Below are positions 1 through 12,981 of a stretch of DNA of 64,000 bases, piece after piece (the stretch's first letter is position 1; every line of letters begins with the position of its first letter). The stretch is from Emydura subglobosa (taxonomy: Eukaryota; Chordata; Testudines; Chelidae), in contig ML679963.1 of the NCBI GenBank assembly GCA_007922225.1, positions 7,734,551 to 7,798,550 of the forward strand, in the 5' to 3' direction. Position numbers and translations under genes: made by a program. The notes beneath the pieces are model-generated. The model ran no database searches and was not told where the DNA came from. It saw only the letters and a list, made by a program, of their open reading frames with translations.

Positions 1-47
<47 letters not shown>
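1..47. repeat. CA dinucleotide microsatellite
   Basis: An uninterrupted CA run begins at the window edge, so its true length is unknown. It is a simple repeat of the kind common in vertebrate DNA. Confidence 0.98.
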
Positions 48-49
<2 letters not shown>

Positions 50-2950
50 CTAGGAGCTCCTAGAAACTACAGAAATACAAATAATTAATAATAATAATGC
101 ATACTCCGATACACACAGACATATGCGCTTTCTATTGTGCCCTTATGGAAATCTCCTGTATATTACAGCAATTAAACAAAATGTCATAAAGAAATTTAAT
201 ATGGCACTGTCCTTCCTATAGATTTTTTGATCTATCCTATAGAATATAGACAGTTATATCCCTGCTACTGGATGTCTCAAAAACCTAGAGAACAGACATA
301 ATTCTTTGTTACATTTTATAGATGTTTGGATCAATCCATGCAGAACCCTATTTCATTTCTATGGAACTCTACTGGATTCAGTTCCTCTTCGATTCTAAGA
401 GACTTGTCCATTAGGTTTGATTCATTAAGTGACAAAGAACAAACATTCAGAAAGGGAGAGAAAATGATTCCTCATTTACCCAATGCCACTAGCACTGAGA
501 ATAAAAAAATTAATGATTTCACAAACATGTATCAGCACTTTCTGTTTACATTTGCCTCTGAGCCAACAATAGATTTACTCATCTGTTATTTATAGGGGTC
601 AAAAGATACTGGCTTTGCTCTCATAGGGAAGCAATCAGTATAGTAAGTGCTTCTTGGATCAAAGCAGGTCCAGTCTTGTCCTTTCAGCACACTGACACAG
701 TGAACCCTAAGGGTCAGCCAAGATTCGGAGGTGGTTATTTGTCCCTTTCTTCCTGAATTACTTCCTCAAATACCTCATCAGGACATCCTGAGGCCTTTAA
801 GAAACTATTAAAGTTTAAGACCTCTGATCTGATCACTCATCTTTTCTCTACTGCCGCTTCAAAGGAGCTGTGGATTTGGGCCAGTTTAAGGTTGTTTGAT
901 GCATGCTGTCTGCCCGCCAGCTATACACTGTATTTACTCTGTTGGGTCCATGCTATCTTACATATCCAACACTGAAGAATTTTGGCAGCCAGCTACAGCT
1001 CTGCATATTGATTTTTCACCCATCTTTTAAAAAAAATACAAAAACAAAAAAATGCATCACCATTCTTCTGGCAAGCACTTAATGGATAAATAAATACCAA
1101 AATCTATTAAGACAACATGAAGGCTTCTGAGTAAAACAATATAATAAACCCAATCTACAAAATAGTACCAAAAAAAAGTGTTTCGGGCTTTGATATTGGC
1201 AGGATATATCTTCAGCACACAATAATATATGAACAGAAATGAATGCTATCCTCAAAAGTCTATTGCAACTGGTGTTTTAAATCAAACTGAAATGATGGTG
1301 AAGGGATGGGAGAGAAATAAGCTCCCTGCCATTTGGTTTATTTTACATAAATAGTTTTGCACGAGTAAACCAGTTACACGTAAGAAAGTAAACATCTCGT
1401 TCACAGACACAGACATTGGTGGAAATACCCAGCTGGCAAAAATTGGTATTGCTCTGCTGACTTAATGAGCGATACCGACTAACGCCAGCTGAGAATACAG
1501 CCCATTGCATGTTACAAACCCAGAGATTCTTGTTATGAGGGAATACAGTCCAAACCTTGCCAATTCTCACTTTGCATCAACTAACTTGTATATTCATACC
1601 CAAAACTTGGCCTTCATCATCTTGACCCTCAGCAAAGATTTTGCAACTGCTAAGTTGCTATAGTGAAGTCTTCCATTACTACACCTTCATTGCTTTAAAA
1701 CACAGGGCATTTGCTAGAAAACTTCATACTAGCAAATAATTAAAACAAAACTATGCTGGTCAGAGTAAGTGAACAAACTACAGTGATGCAGTGCCCTTGA
1801 AGCTTTAACTATGCATTTGCTTATTCCTAAATTCACAGAACGCTGCCTTCCTCAATGGGTGTCTCAGTGATTAGAGTGAACTAGCGAGGTTTAAGCACCT
1901 ACTGGTTGGTTGGTTTAGGAACACAGAGTAATTTTAATACTGTTGAATTCTTCCCCGACACCTCTCCTTAGGTAAATTACAACTGGAAATGGTTTCAAAA
2001 CATCCTAGGAGTCACAACATCTGAGTGTTATGTTACATTAACATCCAAAGATTTTCCTTTGCATCTTTATTCAAAAAGCTGTTTTATTCAGCACTTCAAG
2101 CATGTAGCAGCTTGAATCATCTTACTCAAACTGGTCTCTATTTGTCTTCTAAATTGCTCTGCTTAATTTTACCTTACACAGGACTGCAGTTGAAACTAAA
2201 ATTTTTGTGGTTAACTGACTAAACATGACATCCTAGGAATCTAGGGACCCACACTGTGTTAAGTAATTATTGGTGTTATTAGAGCAGCACACCACAGGGA
2301 ACCAGTTTTGCCCAGCACAATGAAATGTCCAGTCCAGTTCTGCAAGTCATTAATTGTTTGAGCTCCAGAAACATCTTCATCATTAGTAACTCATTAGTGA
2401 ATATTGCAGTGGAGGATTTCACTTTCGATTTTTTTCAGGTCTCACTGCAAGTAACAAGAGAAGGGGAATTTTCAGGAGATGAGAGTTAATATGCATAACT
2501 CCACCAGAAAACCCACTAAAATCATTACACATGCAAGCTAGGAAACTAGTTGCCCCTTCCCACCCCCTCCATTAGGCTGAAAGGCAGGTTTATGATGAAA
2601 GGATTGGTCTGATTAAAGGAGATAGATATGTAGCTTTCTGGATTTACAGGTTTTATAACAGGAATAACAGAACAATCCAATGTTGTCAACACTCATTTGC
2701 AGATTTTTGAAAGAACTACACCATTTCACACAAGCCTGTCTTTTTGGCTTGATGAGAGAAAACAATCGTGATTATGTCTAAAAACATTTATTTCTCCCTC
2801 TCGTGGAAAAAGCAAAGAAGCAATGAAACAATTAATTATCAGCAAGTGCTATTCCTTAACTGTGTAATGATTTTACCTAGTGGATTTATCATCTGCAATG
2901 AATTAGTTAAAGAGGTGATTAACAAAACAAAACAATAAGAAGGTAGGATG
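48..2950. other. Unique AT-rich DNA, no gene seen
   Basis: About 2.9 kb without a recognisable exon, RNA gene or transposon. Reading frames are all under 90 codons, show no domain or composition bias typical of protein, and are interrupted on both strands. Small A-rich runs occur (for example near 1030). I cannot exclude conserved non-coding elements, which cannot be seen in a single sequence. Confidence 0.6.
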
Positions 2951-2956
2951 ACTGCT

Positions 2957-3000
2957 CACTAGTGGTTAGAGCACAGGACAGGGAAATGAGAGGGTTCTGA
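2957..3000 (+). repeat. MIR-like SINE fragment (5' part)
   Basis: The phrase around 'agtggttagagcacagga' matches the 5' tRNA-related portion of the MIR-type SINE seen in fuller copies elsewhere in this window (for example 11838-12040). Only the head is left; the rest has decayed or was never copied. Confidence 0.5.
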
Positions 3001-3940
3001 ATAATAAAGCAGAGATGGGACCATCAACTCATTATGGGTGACATTCACTGTTGTGCAGAAAAGCCAGCACCACCTGAATCTGACTTTCAGGGCATATATA
3101 GGCCTCATGCCAGCCCTCTGCACAGGGTGAATTCACCCTTGTGACTTTAGGCTGGTCACTTGTGTGCTTCAAGTCAAATTACTGTGGTAGAAGCACAGGT
3201 TACGAACCCCAAAACTTGGCCCTTGATTAAAACATATTATCAAGAGGTTGCAACAAAGCTGAAATTCCTAGTGTAACTACATTACCCAAGTCCCTGTAAC
3301 ATAGGCATCAACCAGAAATTTCAACCTAGCTAACATCCAAAAACTTAAAACAAGAGAGAAAAAACCTCATACTACTGAATTATGTAGATTTCAAATCATG
3401 CCATGTCTGCAGTAGGTTTCAAGTGGCAAACTGTGCTGAACAATCTCTCTTTCTTTATTAGAAGAACCCAACACTCTTTGACTGTACAAGCCTCTATTAA
3501 TTTCTATTTGTAGCAGACCCTCGAGGAAAATGAAAAATATTTTTTTTATTTTCTTGCCGTGGGTAACTAGCTTAGTTTGCTGCATTCCTATAGGGAATGC
3601 ATCCATATTGGAGGGCCATGTCAGATCAAAACAAGAAGGAAGGGTTGGACTGAAGCGCTGGGTTTGTAATACCAACTGATCCTGGAACTACATATTCACA
3701 TCCTGACTTGGCACTCAGCCTCCAAAGAGGGATCAACTGAGTTCACGCATAGATCTCTAGAACAGCCCTTAAAAATCAAGGTGCTGTCTGTTCTGTAGGT
3801 GGATGTAGCACTTGTCAACACAGAAGGCTTGTTCCCCCTCCACCTCACCCATATACCAAACATCTGCCATGGCCACAAATTCCCCTGCTGCTAATCTCCA
3901 CCCTAGAGGTGGTGACATTTCATCAGCGCTGTATATTTTA
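3001..3940. other. Unique DNA, no gene seen
   Basis: No recognisable gene or repeat. A 94-codon and a 60-codon minus-strand frame lie here but have no identifiable domain and look like chance. Confidence 0.5.
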
Positions 3941-4047
3941 TAGGGCCCCGTCCTACAGATGTGACTGAAGATAATGCTTCCCAGCGTGAGACGTTATGAC
4001 AGTAAGCACAGTGCCTTGCTTGGCACTGTCTGTAGGATCAAGCCCCT
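3941..4047. repeat. Short palindromic repeat (GGGCC...CCTACAGA arms)
   Basis: The left arm at 3943-3960 (ending in 'cctacaga') is repeated in inverted orientation at 4027-4046 ('tctgtaggatcaagcccc'). The centre also pairs around 'agtgccttgcttggcact'. Such 'gggcctgatcctgcag' hairpins are dispersed in sauropsid genomes and are probably very small non-autonomous DNA transposons; that class is my inference. Confidence 0.5.
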
Positions 4048-5223
4048 TGCTTGCAAAATGCAATGGGATTAACGGCACTATGCTCATACCAACATCTTTG
4101 CTTTATGATCACTGACGTTTTTAATTGATTGGAAAGCATCCAGCAGATTATAAACCACACATGTACAGCCACATAAAACGCAGAAGACATTCACCAAGAG
4201 ATTATATCATACTTTAAATGCAGCAATTCCAAACAGATCATTCGCTCTGGAATCAAAACGTCATAAAATAATCTGTGGTATATTTAAAATAAAATTAAAA
4301 AAACCCAACAACTTCCAACTTTTAACAACTGCATAAGAAAAATATTACTGTGTGCATGCCCCATTAGTCAGTATAATGAATACACACTCATTTTTAAATT
4401 ACCCAAACTCTTCTAAAGCTTTCTGGCTTAAACAGTTGATTATTTCTTATGAGAGGTACCAAGAGTCAACAACAACAACAAAAATGTTCCACAGAAAGAG
4501 TACGAAAGAGATTAACACAAAACAAAGAAGGCTGTTTAAAACGGTGACATAAATAGGATTCCGGTTGTCAAGGAGCACACATTTTAAAATGAAATTATAC
4601 TGCATCCTCCTGAATGAAGCTATTATTGGAAGCTAACAAGCTCTATTTAAGAGATAAGCATTTAACAGAGTCAAACAGTTGGGTTTTTTTCCCCCCCCTT
4701 AATTCAAATGAATAAAACTGAATATTCATTTGAATAATCCTTTCTGTAAAAGAAAAGACAAAGAATAGGGGAAATGTATAAAGGAAACAAATGCCCCCAA
4801 ATGAGAGCATCTGAGCCAAGTGAGATCACTGAAGGAAGCAGAGACATGGATTCGTGACCTTCACATGGAAACAAAAAAAAACCCTTCCTTGAGCGTCTGC
4901 TCAAAAAAATCATTTAATCCCATTCACATATTGGTCAATGGCTGTTGACAGACACTGAAATTGGGCCCAGAACTTCTTCAGGGGATTGATTGATGTAGTC
5001 AACACTATCACAGACAAAAGCAAATACCTCTAGATTCATTCTGTATACTGGGTTGGACATGTACGGATATTTATGTCACGTTCACTGAGCTCCAGCTCAC
5101 AGGTCAATCTGGTCAGAAAAATTGGGGATGGAGGGGAAGGGAGAAGATTCGTGTGGAAAATTTTAAATTTTTGGTGAAGAATCAAAGCCCTAAATATTTT
5201 CATTCTGAAATGCTACTGTAATT
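4048..5223. other. Unique AT-rich DNA, no gene seen
   Basis: No exon, RNA gene or recognisable transposon. Homopolymer patches of T and C occur at about 4683-4700. Confidence 0.5.
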
Positions 5224-5444
5224 CCTCGTGGGATTTGTAGTTTGGATCTCTCATGCTCCCATTCTTCTCTGGAGGCTGAGTTCTCTGGTTTACATTAGCC
5301 ATGATGCACCGCAGCCTCCTCTCAGGGTGGGGGGAGTCTGTACACCATGGCAGTCACACAGCTGCACGATGACGTTGGCTGGGGAGGCAGTCCCACACAG
5401 GAGAATGGGAGCATGAGGCACCCGAACTATAACTCCCATGAGGC
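5224..5444. mobile_element. Palindromic MITE with about 45-bp inverted arms
   Basis: The left arm (5224-5269) and right arm (5396-5442) are inverted copies of one another. They share the segments 'ctcatgctcccattct' and 'gggattTGTAGTT'-like ends. The spacer is about 125 bp of GC-richer DNA. A structure made only of two long arms and no coding capacity fits a non-autonomous DNA transposon. The outer end of the right arm ('ctataactcccatgagg') resembles the ZNF143/THAP11 binding motif ACTACAnTTCCCA. No clear target-site duplication was seen, so the superfamily is unassigned. Confidence 0.65.
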
Positions 5445-5777
5445 ACACTGACAGTACGTCTGCATAAACCACTTTTGTTTGGGGCCAAGTTTTCTTTTTA
5501 AATTTTTGTGAGGTTTTCTTTTCGATAAAAAAATAAAAATTTACCACAGAAAGCGGACGCTTCTTGTGAAAAACGTAATGTGGTTGACAACCCAATTTTC
5601 TGTCAGCTCAATAGGTTTGACAAGATTTTCAGCCAGCCCCTCTCACAAGGGCATATGCTGACTTAAATCGAGTGGAGAAGTGCCTCTGCTTAGCAGACCC
5701 ATCTGCTCGACACAGCAACGCTATGCCTCCCTGCCACTTTTTAAACGACTCGAACCTTCCTCTCAGCTGGCAAAGAG

Positions 5778-6147
5778 CAGGGATGTAAAACTCTACCCGG
5801 TTAAATGGTTAACCGCTAAGTATTAGCCTTACCGTTGAGACCAAAACGTATTGGTTAACCGGCGACACGGGGGTTAACCGGCGGCGTGGAGACTCGGTCT
5901 CCATGGTGACGGCGCTGGGCTGTGGCGGAGGCGGCCCCGCTACTGCTGCCCCGGGAGGCCGAGGCCCCGGTTGAGGCGTTGCAGAGCGCCTCCCTGCGGA
6001 ACACTGGGGCTTGGGGCGCTACCCGGGGGCTGAAGGGTGGGGGTGGGGCGTGGAGGGGGACGACAAAATTATGTCGGTTAAACGGTTAACCGATATAATT
6101 TGAATGGTTTAAATGGTTACCTTTTCTAATTGATATTTACATCCCTA
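5778..6147. mobile_element. hAT-like non-autonomous transposon with CpG-rich interior
   Basis: The element begins CAGGGATGTAAA and ends with the inverted form TTTACATCCCTA (11 of 12 bases pair). It is flanked by 8-bp near-identical direct repeats, gcaaagag at 5770-5777 and gtaaagag at 6148-6155. An 8-bp duplication plus CAGGG-type termini is the signature of the hAT superfamily. Subterminal regions on both sides carry several GGTTAACCG-like boxes, as hAT transposase binding sites often do. The centre (about 5880-6050) is strongly GC- and CpG-rich, unlike the surrounding AT-rich DNA. No transposase reading frame is present, so movement would have depended on an enzyme from elsewhere. Confidence 0.8.
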
Positions 6148-6155
6148 GTAAAGAG

Positions 6156-6884
6156 GGAACCTAATGATATTGCTTAACTTTCAGCCAGTTTTTTTTTTTC
6201 TTTTCTGTTTTAGTGTCAGAGGTACCCTAAACACTCTTAGCCTTCTGTAATCTCAAGCAAACATACCACCATGGTTTCCAGCACTCAATGGCCATCCTGT
6301 TGGCAGTTGAATCAGAGAGGCTAAGGACTGAATGGATCACAGAGACTGAATTTGCCGCTTACCCCCAAAAAACTACCCCTCCAGCTCCCTGCTAAGCACA
6401 CTGGTGCGGGTGGTGTCGAGAAAGCTTAGCTGTGCCGTAGCTGTTCTGTGGAGAGGCCTTGAATCTCTGAGGTGGCCTTGTCCTGGTCTCTTGTCTGTGC
6501 ACACATGCCGGCAGTGTTCCTCTGGGCGACGTCCTTGGATTCCCTGGACTTCTTCTCAGAGCAGTGGGCACTGTCAAGGGTTCTCTTCTCAGTTTCCCAC
6601 TCTGGGTCCCTCATTTTAACCTTGGGGCCTGCACTCCCACCCCCATTTTTTCATTCTTTGCCCCCTCCCTTGTTAAATTCTGGGTCCTGTGGCCTCACCC
6701 TCATTGGAAGGTGTGAGCCTTCTGTTGCTTTGGTGGGCTCTGCCAATCACTCAGAATGAAAGAGTCTGGAAAAGACGTTCAACTTGTTACCAAACACAAA
6801 AACTAAACACCTCCCCACAACACATGTGAAAATGAAAGGGCACATTTGCAATGCTTTAGTAATGGTGCACTCTACAATATAATT
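6156..6884. other. Unique DNA, no gene seen
   Basis: Overlapping short frames on both strands at 6390-6760 have no recognisable domain; the segment is locally GC-richer than its surroundings. No transposon identified. Confidence 0.45.
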
Positions 6885-8036
6885 CCTTCTTTGACAGAGT
6901 TACTTGCCTAGCAGATAGGGGCTTTTGAGACAGTCCCACATGACAGTCTCATAAACTAGACAAATGCGCTCTGGATGCAATTACTATAAGGTGGATGCAC
7001 AACTGGTTGAAAAACCATACTCAAAGAGTAGTTATTAATGGTTTGCTATCAAACTGAGAGGCCGTATCTAGCGGGGTCCCACAGGGGTCACAGCCCCCAG
7101 GTTCAGTACTATTCAATATTTTCATTAAGGACGACTTGGATAATGAAGCATAATGTATGCTTATAAAATCTGCAGATGACACCAAGCTGGGAGAGATTCC
7201 AAGCACTTTGGAGGAGAGGATTATAATTTAAAATGACCTTGATAAATTGGACAATTGGTCTGAAATCAACAAAATTAAATTCAGTAAAGACAAGTGGAAA
7301 GTACTACACTTAGGAAGGAAAAAATCAAATGCCCAACTACAAAATGGGGAATAACTGGCTAGATGGCAGTACTGCAGAAAATGACCTGATATATTGGCTC
7401 ACAAACTGAGTATAAACTAACAATGTGATACAGTTCTGAAAAAGGCTAACATAATTCTGGGGTGTATTAACAGGAGTATTATATATAAGACACAGTAGGT
7501 AATTGTCCTGCTCTACTCGGCACTGGTCAGACCTCAGCTGAAGTATTGTGTCCAGTTTCGGGAGCCACACTTTAGGCAAGATGTAGATAAACTGGAGAGA
7601 GTCCCAGAAAAGACAAAAATGATGAAAGGTTCAGATAACCTGACCCATGAAGAAAAGTTAAAAAATTGGGCATGTTTAGTCTCAAGAAAAGAAGACTCAG
7701 GGTAGGGGGTGTACCTGATAAGTTTTCAGATACATTAAAGACTGTTAGAAAAGGAATGGTGATCAAATGTTGTCCGTATCCACAGAAGTTAGGGACAAGT
7801 AAACAGCTTAATCTGCATCAAGGGAGATTTAGATTAGATATTAAGGAAAGTCTGTAACTATAAGGATAGTTAAGTACTGGAACAGATTACGAAAGAAGGT
7901 TGTGGAATACTCAGCTTGGAGGTTAGACCAACACCTGCCAAGGATGGTCCAGGTATAGTTTGTCCTGCCTCAGTGCAGGAGAAAGGCTAAATTACAAATC
8001 CAGGTCCCTTCTAACCCTACAATTCTATGATTCTAT
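6885..8036 (+). mobile_element. CR1 LINE, 5'-truncated, 3' end intact
   Basis: A decayed CR1 non-LTR retrotransposon in sense orientation. It opens in the middle of the reverse transcriptase, with a short gap compared with other copies near 6935. It continues through the segment equivalent to the 'VPQGSVLGPVLFNIF' region (about 7070-7135) and the catalytic box, readable as SADDTKLG at about 7160-7190, where family members usually have FADD. The C-terminal RT and the 3' UTR follow. The 3' terminus carries the CR1-specific short repeat 'ATTCTATG ATTCTAT' at 8020-8036, which places the true end of the element. Many stops and frameshifts make it inactive. Because CR1 lacks a poly(A) tail, that octamer ending is strong evidence for the family. 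Confidence 0.88.
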
Positions 8037-8404
8037 ACTGCTGTCTTCTTCTAGAGAACAATATTGCTCTTAGTCTCTCAATAAAATGTTCATAGCCGAG
8101 TTGTGGCTCCCATTCAGTCCACCTTTTTCTGAAAATAAGCTAAGATACCAATGATTCATCTTTTTTTTTTTTTTTAAATATGCTCTTGAAGGAGATTGTT
8201 AGTATGCCTTCTAGTGGACACACAGGATTTTTTTTTAGGTTTTTTTCTTCTTTTTGTTTTTTAAATAGAGAATCCTTGCAGTCGAAGTTGATCGACTTAC
8301 TTGTAAGTCTCAGCAAGTCCTCACATCTGTTGATGACTATTTTAAAGTGCCAATAAAACCACTTAGTTTGTGCAGCACATTGTGGTTACTCTACCTCTAG
8401 TTTT
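8037..8404. other. Unique DNA, no gene seen
   Basis: T-rich homopolymer patches at 8160-8176 and 8228-8262; otherwise nothing recognisable. Confidence 0.45.
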
Positions 8405-8409
8405 CAGAA

Positions 8410-8490
8410 AGTCCTGATTTTCAGAGATGCTGAGCAGACTCTCTCACAGCCACCTTCAGCTTTAATGAGAGCTGATGAAAATCAGGCACA
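8410..8490. repeat. Short hairpin repeat ('CTGATTTTCA' family)
   Basis: Inverted arms 'cctgattttcagagatgctgag' (8413-8434) and 'ctgatgaaaatcagg' (8472-8486) flank a short centre. Related hairpins occur at 15206-15321, 29785-29965, 30410-30490 and 53668-53850. Confidence 0.5.
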
Positions 8491-8828
8491 TGTTTATGGC
8501 TGAAAAGTTAACTTTTTAAGTTGGGAAGATTTTCTTCTCATGAGAAAATACAGAAAAGATGGCCTAGAGGAGTTTTTATTTTAAGATGGAAAACATCATC
8601 CACCACCCCCACTAAGAATAATTATGTCCTCAATCCTCTTGTGCTACTCTTAAGGATGCTTGGAATGTGGAGACTGAGGGTACAAGATAACCTGTAGGTT
8701 TCAAGGCAGTTTCCTCTGAATCCAAGTTGTTAACTGGCAGAGAAGGGAGTGGTGGCTGTGGGACTGCCAGATGTTTAAGCTACCAGCATTCTAAAAAACA
8801 GTATTTAGAGGATAATTTACATTTATTT

Positions 8829-8930
8829 TGCAGTAGCGCCCAGAGGTCCACCACATCAAGATCCTATTGTGCTAGGTGCAGTACAAACATATATTAAAAG
8901 ATAGTCCCTGGCCTAAACAGTTTACCATTT
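8829..8930 (-). repeat. MIR-like SINE, 3' tail, antisense
   Basis: The stretch 'cagtagcgcccagagg...attgtgctaggtgcagtacaaaca' is the reverse complement of the 3' tail seen in sense orientation at 45540-45620 ('tgtttgtacaatattcagcacaatagggcccc'). Only the tail is present. Confidence 0.7.
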
Positions 8931-8935
8931 TAAAA

Positions 8936-9904
<969 letters not shown>

Positions 9905-10129
9905 TCCCTTATCCATAGAATTATGTGAAAGCAGCATAGTGTGTTCAAGGTACCTTCCCACCTTACAGTGACATACAGATCTTGATCTTACAAGCCCATG
10001 CATCCAGTGGAGCAAGGCGGTTGTGCTCTAGTGCAAGAGAGCAACTAAGGTTAAGCACTAGGCTACTTTTGAGGATAAACCCTCCAAGCTAAATAAAATC
10101 TTCAGCCAGAAATGACTCATACAAGAAGG

Positions 10130-10345
10130 ATGTTCTTGTGCTTAAGAGGAATGAGGCTAGTTGGATTCAATTCCCATCTCTACCACACACTCACTATGAT
10201 CTCAGGCAAGTCACTTTATCTCTGTGCCTCAGTTCCCCGTCTGTAACGCTCCTATTCTCCCACCCTTTGATTGTCTTGTCTATTTAAACTGGAAGCTCTT
10301 TGAGGCAGGGACTGTCTCTCACTAAGTGTTCGCACAGTACCTAGA
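10130..10345 (+). repeat. MIR-like SINE, near full length, sense
   Basis: It contains the conserved core 'caggcaagtcactttatctctgtgcctcagtt' region in sense orientation and the tail 'gaagctctttgaggcaggga...cgcacagtacctagagcaat'. In sauropsids this core-plus-tail arrangement is a MIR/CORE-SINE relative mobilised by a LINE. Confidence 0.8.
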
Positions 10346-10354
10346 GCAATCGGG

Positions 10355-10610
10355 ATTCTAAGGGATACATCCACTCAGGGATAAAAAGACCCACAGTATG
10401 GCTGTGGGTGGCTTGGGCCAGCTGACCAGGGCTTGGTCTGAGGGGCTAAAAATTGCTGCACGGATGTTGGGATCAGGCTGGAGACCATGCTCTGGCATCC
10501 TGCAAGTTTTCAGTGCCATAGGCCAAGACCCATGAGCCCAAGTCAGCTGACCCAGATCAGCCATGGGTTTTTTCATCCCCGTGTAGACAAATCCTAAAAG
10601 GGATACTGTC
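10355..10610. mobile_element. Palindromic MITE (long inverted arms)
   Basis: The left arm ('agggatacatccactcaggg...aagaccca...ggcttgggccagctga') is inverted on the right ('gcccaagtcagctgac...catgggttttttcatccccgtgtagac'). The outer ends contain 'GTGTAGAC', linking it to the family at 37699-37976. No transposase frame and no certain target duplication. The 131-codon minus-strand frame across it is a by-product of the palindrome. Confidence 0.7.
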
Positions 10611-11837
10611 ATACAAATAATACACACTATAATCACCAAGCCTCTTCTCTGACCACACAATAATCCAAAGAGAGCAGCGCATGGAAAGGAGAAAGTGTGA
10701 ATCAGAGGAGACATGGATATAAGCACCATCTTCAACATGCAAATAAGTGTCATAAACGCTCATATCTCACTTCTGCTGCTACGCAAGAATAACTTGGCAG
10801 TTGCATGGCAGTGATTTTGTTAATGCAGGATCAGGCTTCTCTGCACTTGTCTCATACATGCAACGTTCTGCCGCTGCATAGTCCTTGTCTAGGCATTTGT
10901 ACCACACCCATCACCATGTCATCTGTGCACTGTGCAGGATCAGGCCTACAGTAGATCCCCACCTTCCATCACCAGTTCCAGAGTTTATCCACCTGTCGAC
11001 ACATCGATGTTCTGATGGATGTAAATAACCACACCATAATATCCATTTGTGAGGCACAGCTACATAATGACAAAATAATAAGACAGCACTACATTCTCCT
11101 CTATTATTATTTCTTGGTACCTGATTTTCTAATCTGTATTTGCTTTATGCCTCTCCTTTCTCCTCTACTTAAGTTACTTAAGCTTAGATGCACAAAACCT
11201 CTAGTTCCACCACTGCATTATTTATGCACCTGCTTTCTTGTTTACACCAATAGTTTTGGCAGCTGGTTGCTGTAAACTGTAATAAAATGCCTTTCAAAAA
11301 AAATGAAGAAATGTGACCAGACAAGCCAGGCATAATAATATTAAAGCCCGTGTCAATTAATTTTTCCTCTTTTTGATAAACGAGCCCCATTCCATCCATT
11401 AATAATGAGGGAAGAAACAAGAAAAGTTGACACTAGTTTAATTTATTTTCTCAACTTGCCTGGTCATATTTCTCCCTGTTGCAAAGCTTTCTGGTGCTGC
11501 TGGGAATTGCAAGTGGCTCTCACACAGTCGATGCATAGATTGGTGTGAATCAATATGGTTCTACTTTATTCACACATCCCTCATAATCAGAAGGGAAAAA
11601 GTTACTTAGTAAGCTATCTAGCACCTGACGCTGTCAAACCTCCTTCTTAATAATAAAATAAATATAATAATAATAATAATTTTAAAAAAAAGCCTTGCAT
11701 CAGAAGGATGGAAGAGTATAGAAATCAGATTATGTAAATGCTGATACCAAATCTTCTACTTAAAGACAAAGAAAAATAGCAAGTGACAAAAAATCAAATG
11801 GGTTCCAAACTTTTTACTGGAGGAAGGGTTATTTATC
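10611..11837. other. Unique DNA, no gene seen
   Basis: No recognisable gene. An AAT-rich simple repeat lies at about 11650-11680. Confidence 0.45.
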
Positions 11838-12040
11838 TAGTCGCTAGAGCAAGAGCAAGAGCCTAGGAATCAGGACTTCCGGGTTCTAGTCCCAGCTTTG
11901 GAAGGAAGTTATCTGGTGGTTAGAGCAAGAATGTAAGAGTTGGCACTCCTGGGTTACAGCCCAAGCCCTGCCACTGACCTACTATGTAGCGCTGGACAAG
12001 TCATTTAACCCCTCTGTGTCTCAGACTTCAAAACCAGTAC
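11838..12040 (+). repeat. MIR-like SINE with duplicated head, sense
   Basis: Two successive 5' heads are visible (about 11840-11905 and 11908-11970, each with 'gagcaaga' then a 'tgggttc'-like or 'cgggttctagtccc' box). The core 'ctggacaagtcatttaacccctctgtgtctcag' region follows once. The element abuts the retrotransposon at 12045. Confidence 0.75.
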
Positions 12041-12372
12041 ATGGAGATTGCAGAAGAACAGATTCCTGCAAGGCTCAGTGCTGGCACCAGTTTTATTTAA
12101 TGTATTTATCAATGACCTAGTGAACGTTATCACCCAGGCAGTTCGTGTACACCCGTGATATTTGCTTGGCCTCAAGGGACTGTGACTACCAGAAGACTGA
12201 AGAAAACCTGAACAGTGATATGGCTGTGAAAGATGGCTACTGCAAGAAATAGAGACTGAAATCAAATATATCAAAGACTGTGTGAACATGCTTCTACTTA
12301 TGCTCAGAGCCAGCCCGAACTTAACATCTTCTTGACTGACCTGCAGTTGGCACACGATCCAAAGATGTGACT

Positions 12373-12398
12373 CCCCCCCCCCCCCACACACACACACA
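12373..12398. repeat. C-run plus CA microsatellite
   Basis: About 13 cytosines pass into a CA run inside the decayed retrotransposon. This helps explain the local break in its reading frame. Confidence 0.9.
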
Positions 12399-12981
12399 AG
12401 ATCAAGAGCAGAAACTGTCTCCTGAACAAACTGGCAGGGTCTACCTGGGGAGCCAGTGCGCAAACATTGCATGGCTCAGGGCTTGCTCACTGCTATTTAG
12501 TTGCCAAATACTGTGCCTTCATTTGGTTGAACTCTGCTCATACTAGACTATTCAATACACCGCTTAATCATACCGTGAGAATTATCACAGGCATGCTGAA
12601 GCCAACAAAACTTGTGTGGCTGCCAGCACCATCCAATAGTCCTCCACTTAATATCTGGCGTCAGAATGCAATCAATAAAGTGATCACCAAAGTACAGCAA
12701 ATGTCACGCTTTCTGCTGGGATCAGGGATCTCTGGGACGCACTCTGTCACTGACTGCATAGCAGAAATCCCATCTGAACAGTGCTGCAAACTTCCCATCA
12801 AGCTAACAACAACAACAACATCAGTTCACTGGACAGAATGGGAGAGAGCCATTGCCGCTACCAGAAACTCCTGCATCACCATCAGGCCAGATGAATGGCT
12901 ACCCGACTTTGGAGCCAGTTTAGCAGGGTTGAGGTGGCATGGTTTGCTGCACCAAGACCAATCATGCCTGGCACATCCAGG

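Noticed and set aside
1..47. CRISPR-like or satellite array at repeats
   Set aside because: All tandem repeats here are mono- to tetranucleotide microsatellites; there are no spaced direct repeats.
10358..10753. 131-codon minus-strand frame with hydrophobic segments
   Set aside because: Its C-terminal half reads the palindromic MITE at 10355-10610, the rest is unique sequence with no domain, and hydrophobic runs arise from T-rich codons.
10825..10953. Possible hairpin with 'ggatcaggc' at both ends
   Set aside because: The two copies are in the same orientation, so it is not a palindrome. It may be two arms of different decayed repeats, but this cannot be supported.
12787..12827. AAC repeat in the retrotransposon frame (run of Thr codons)
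   Set aside because: Simple repeat expansion within a dead element, not a functional Thr-rich linker.
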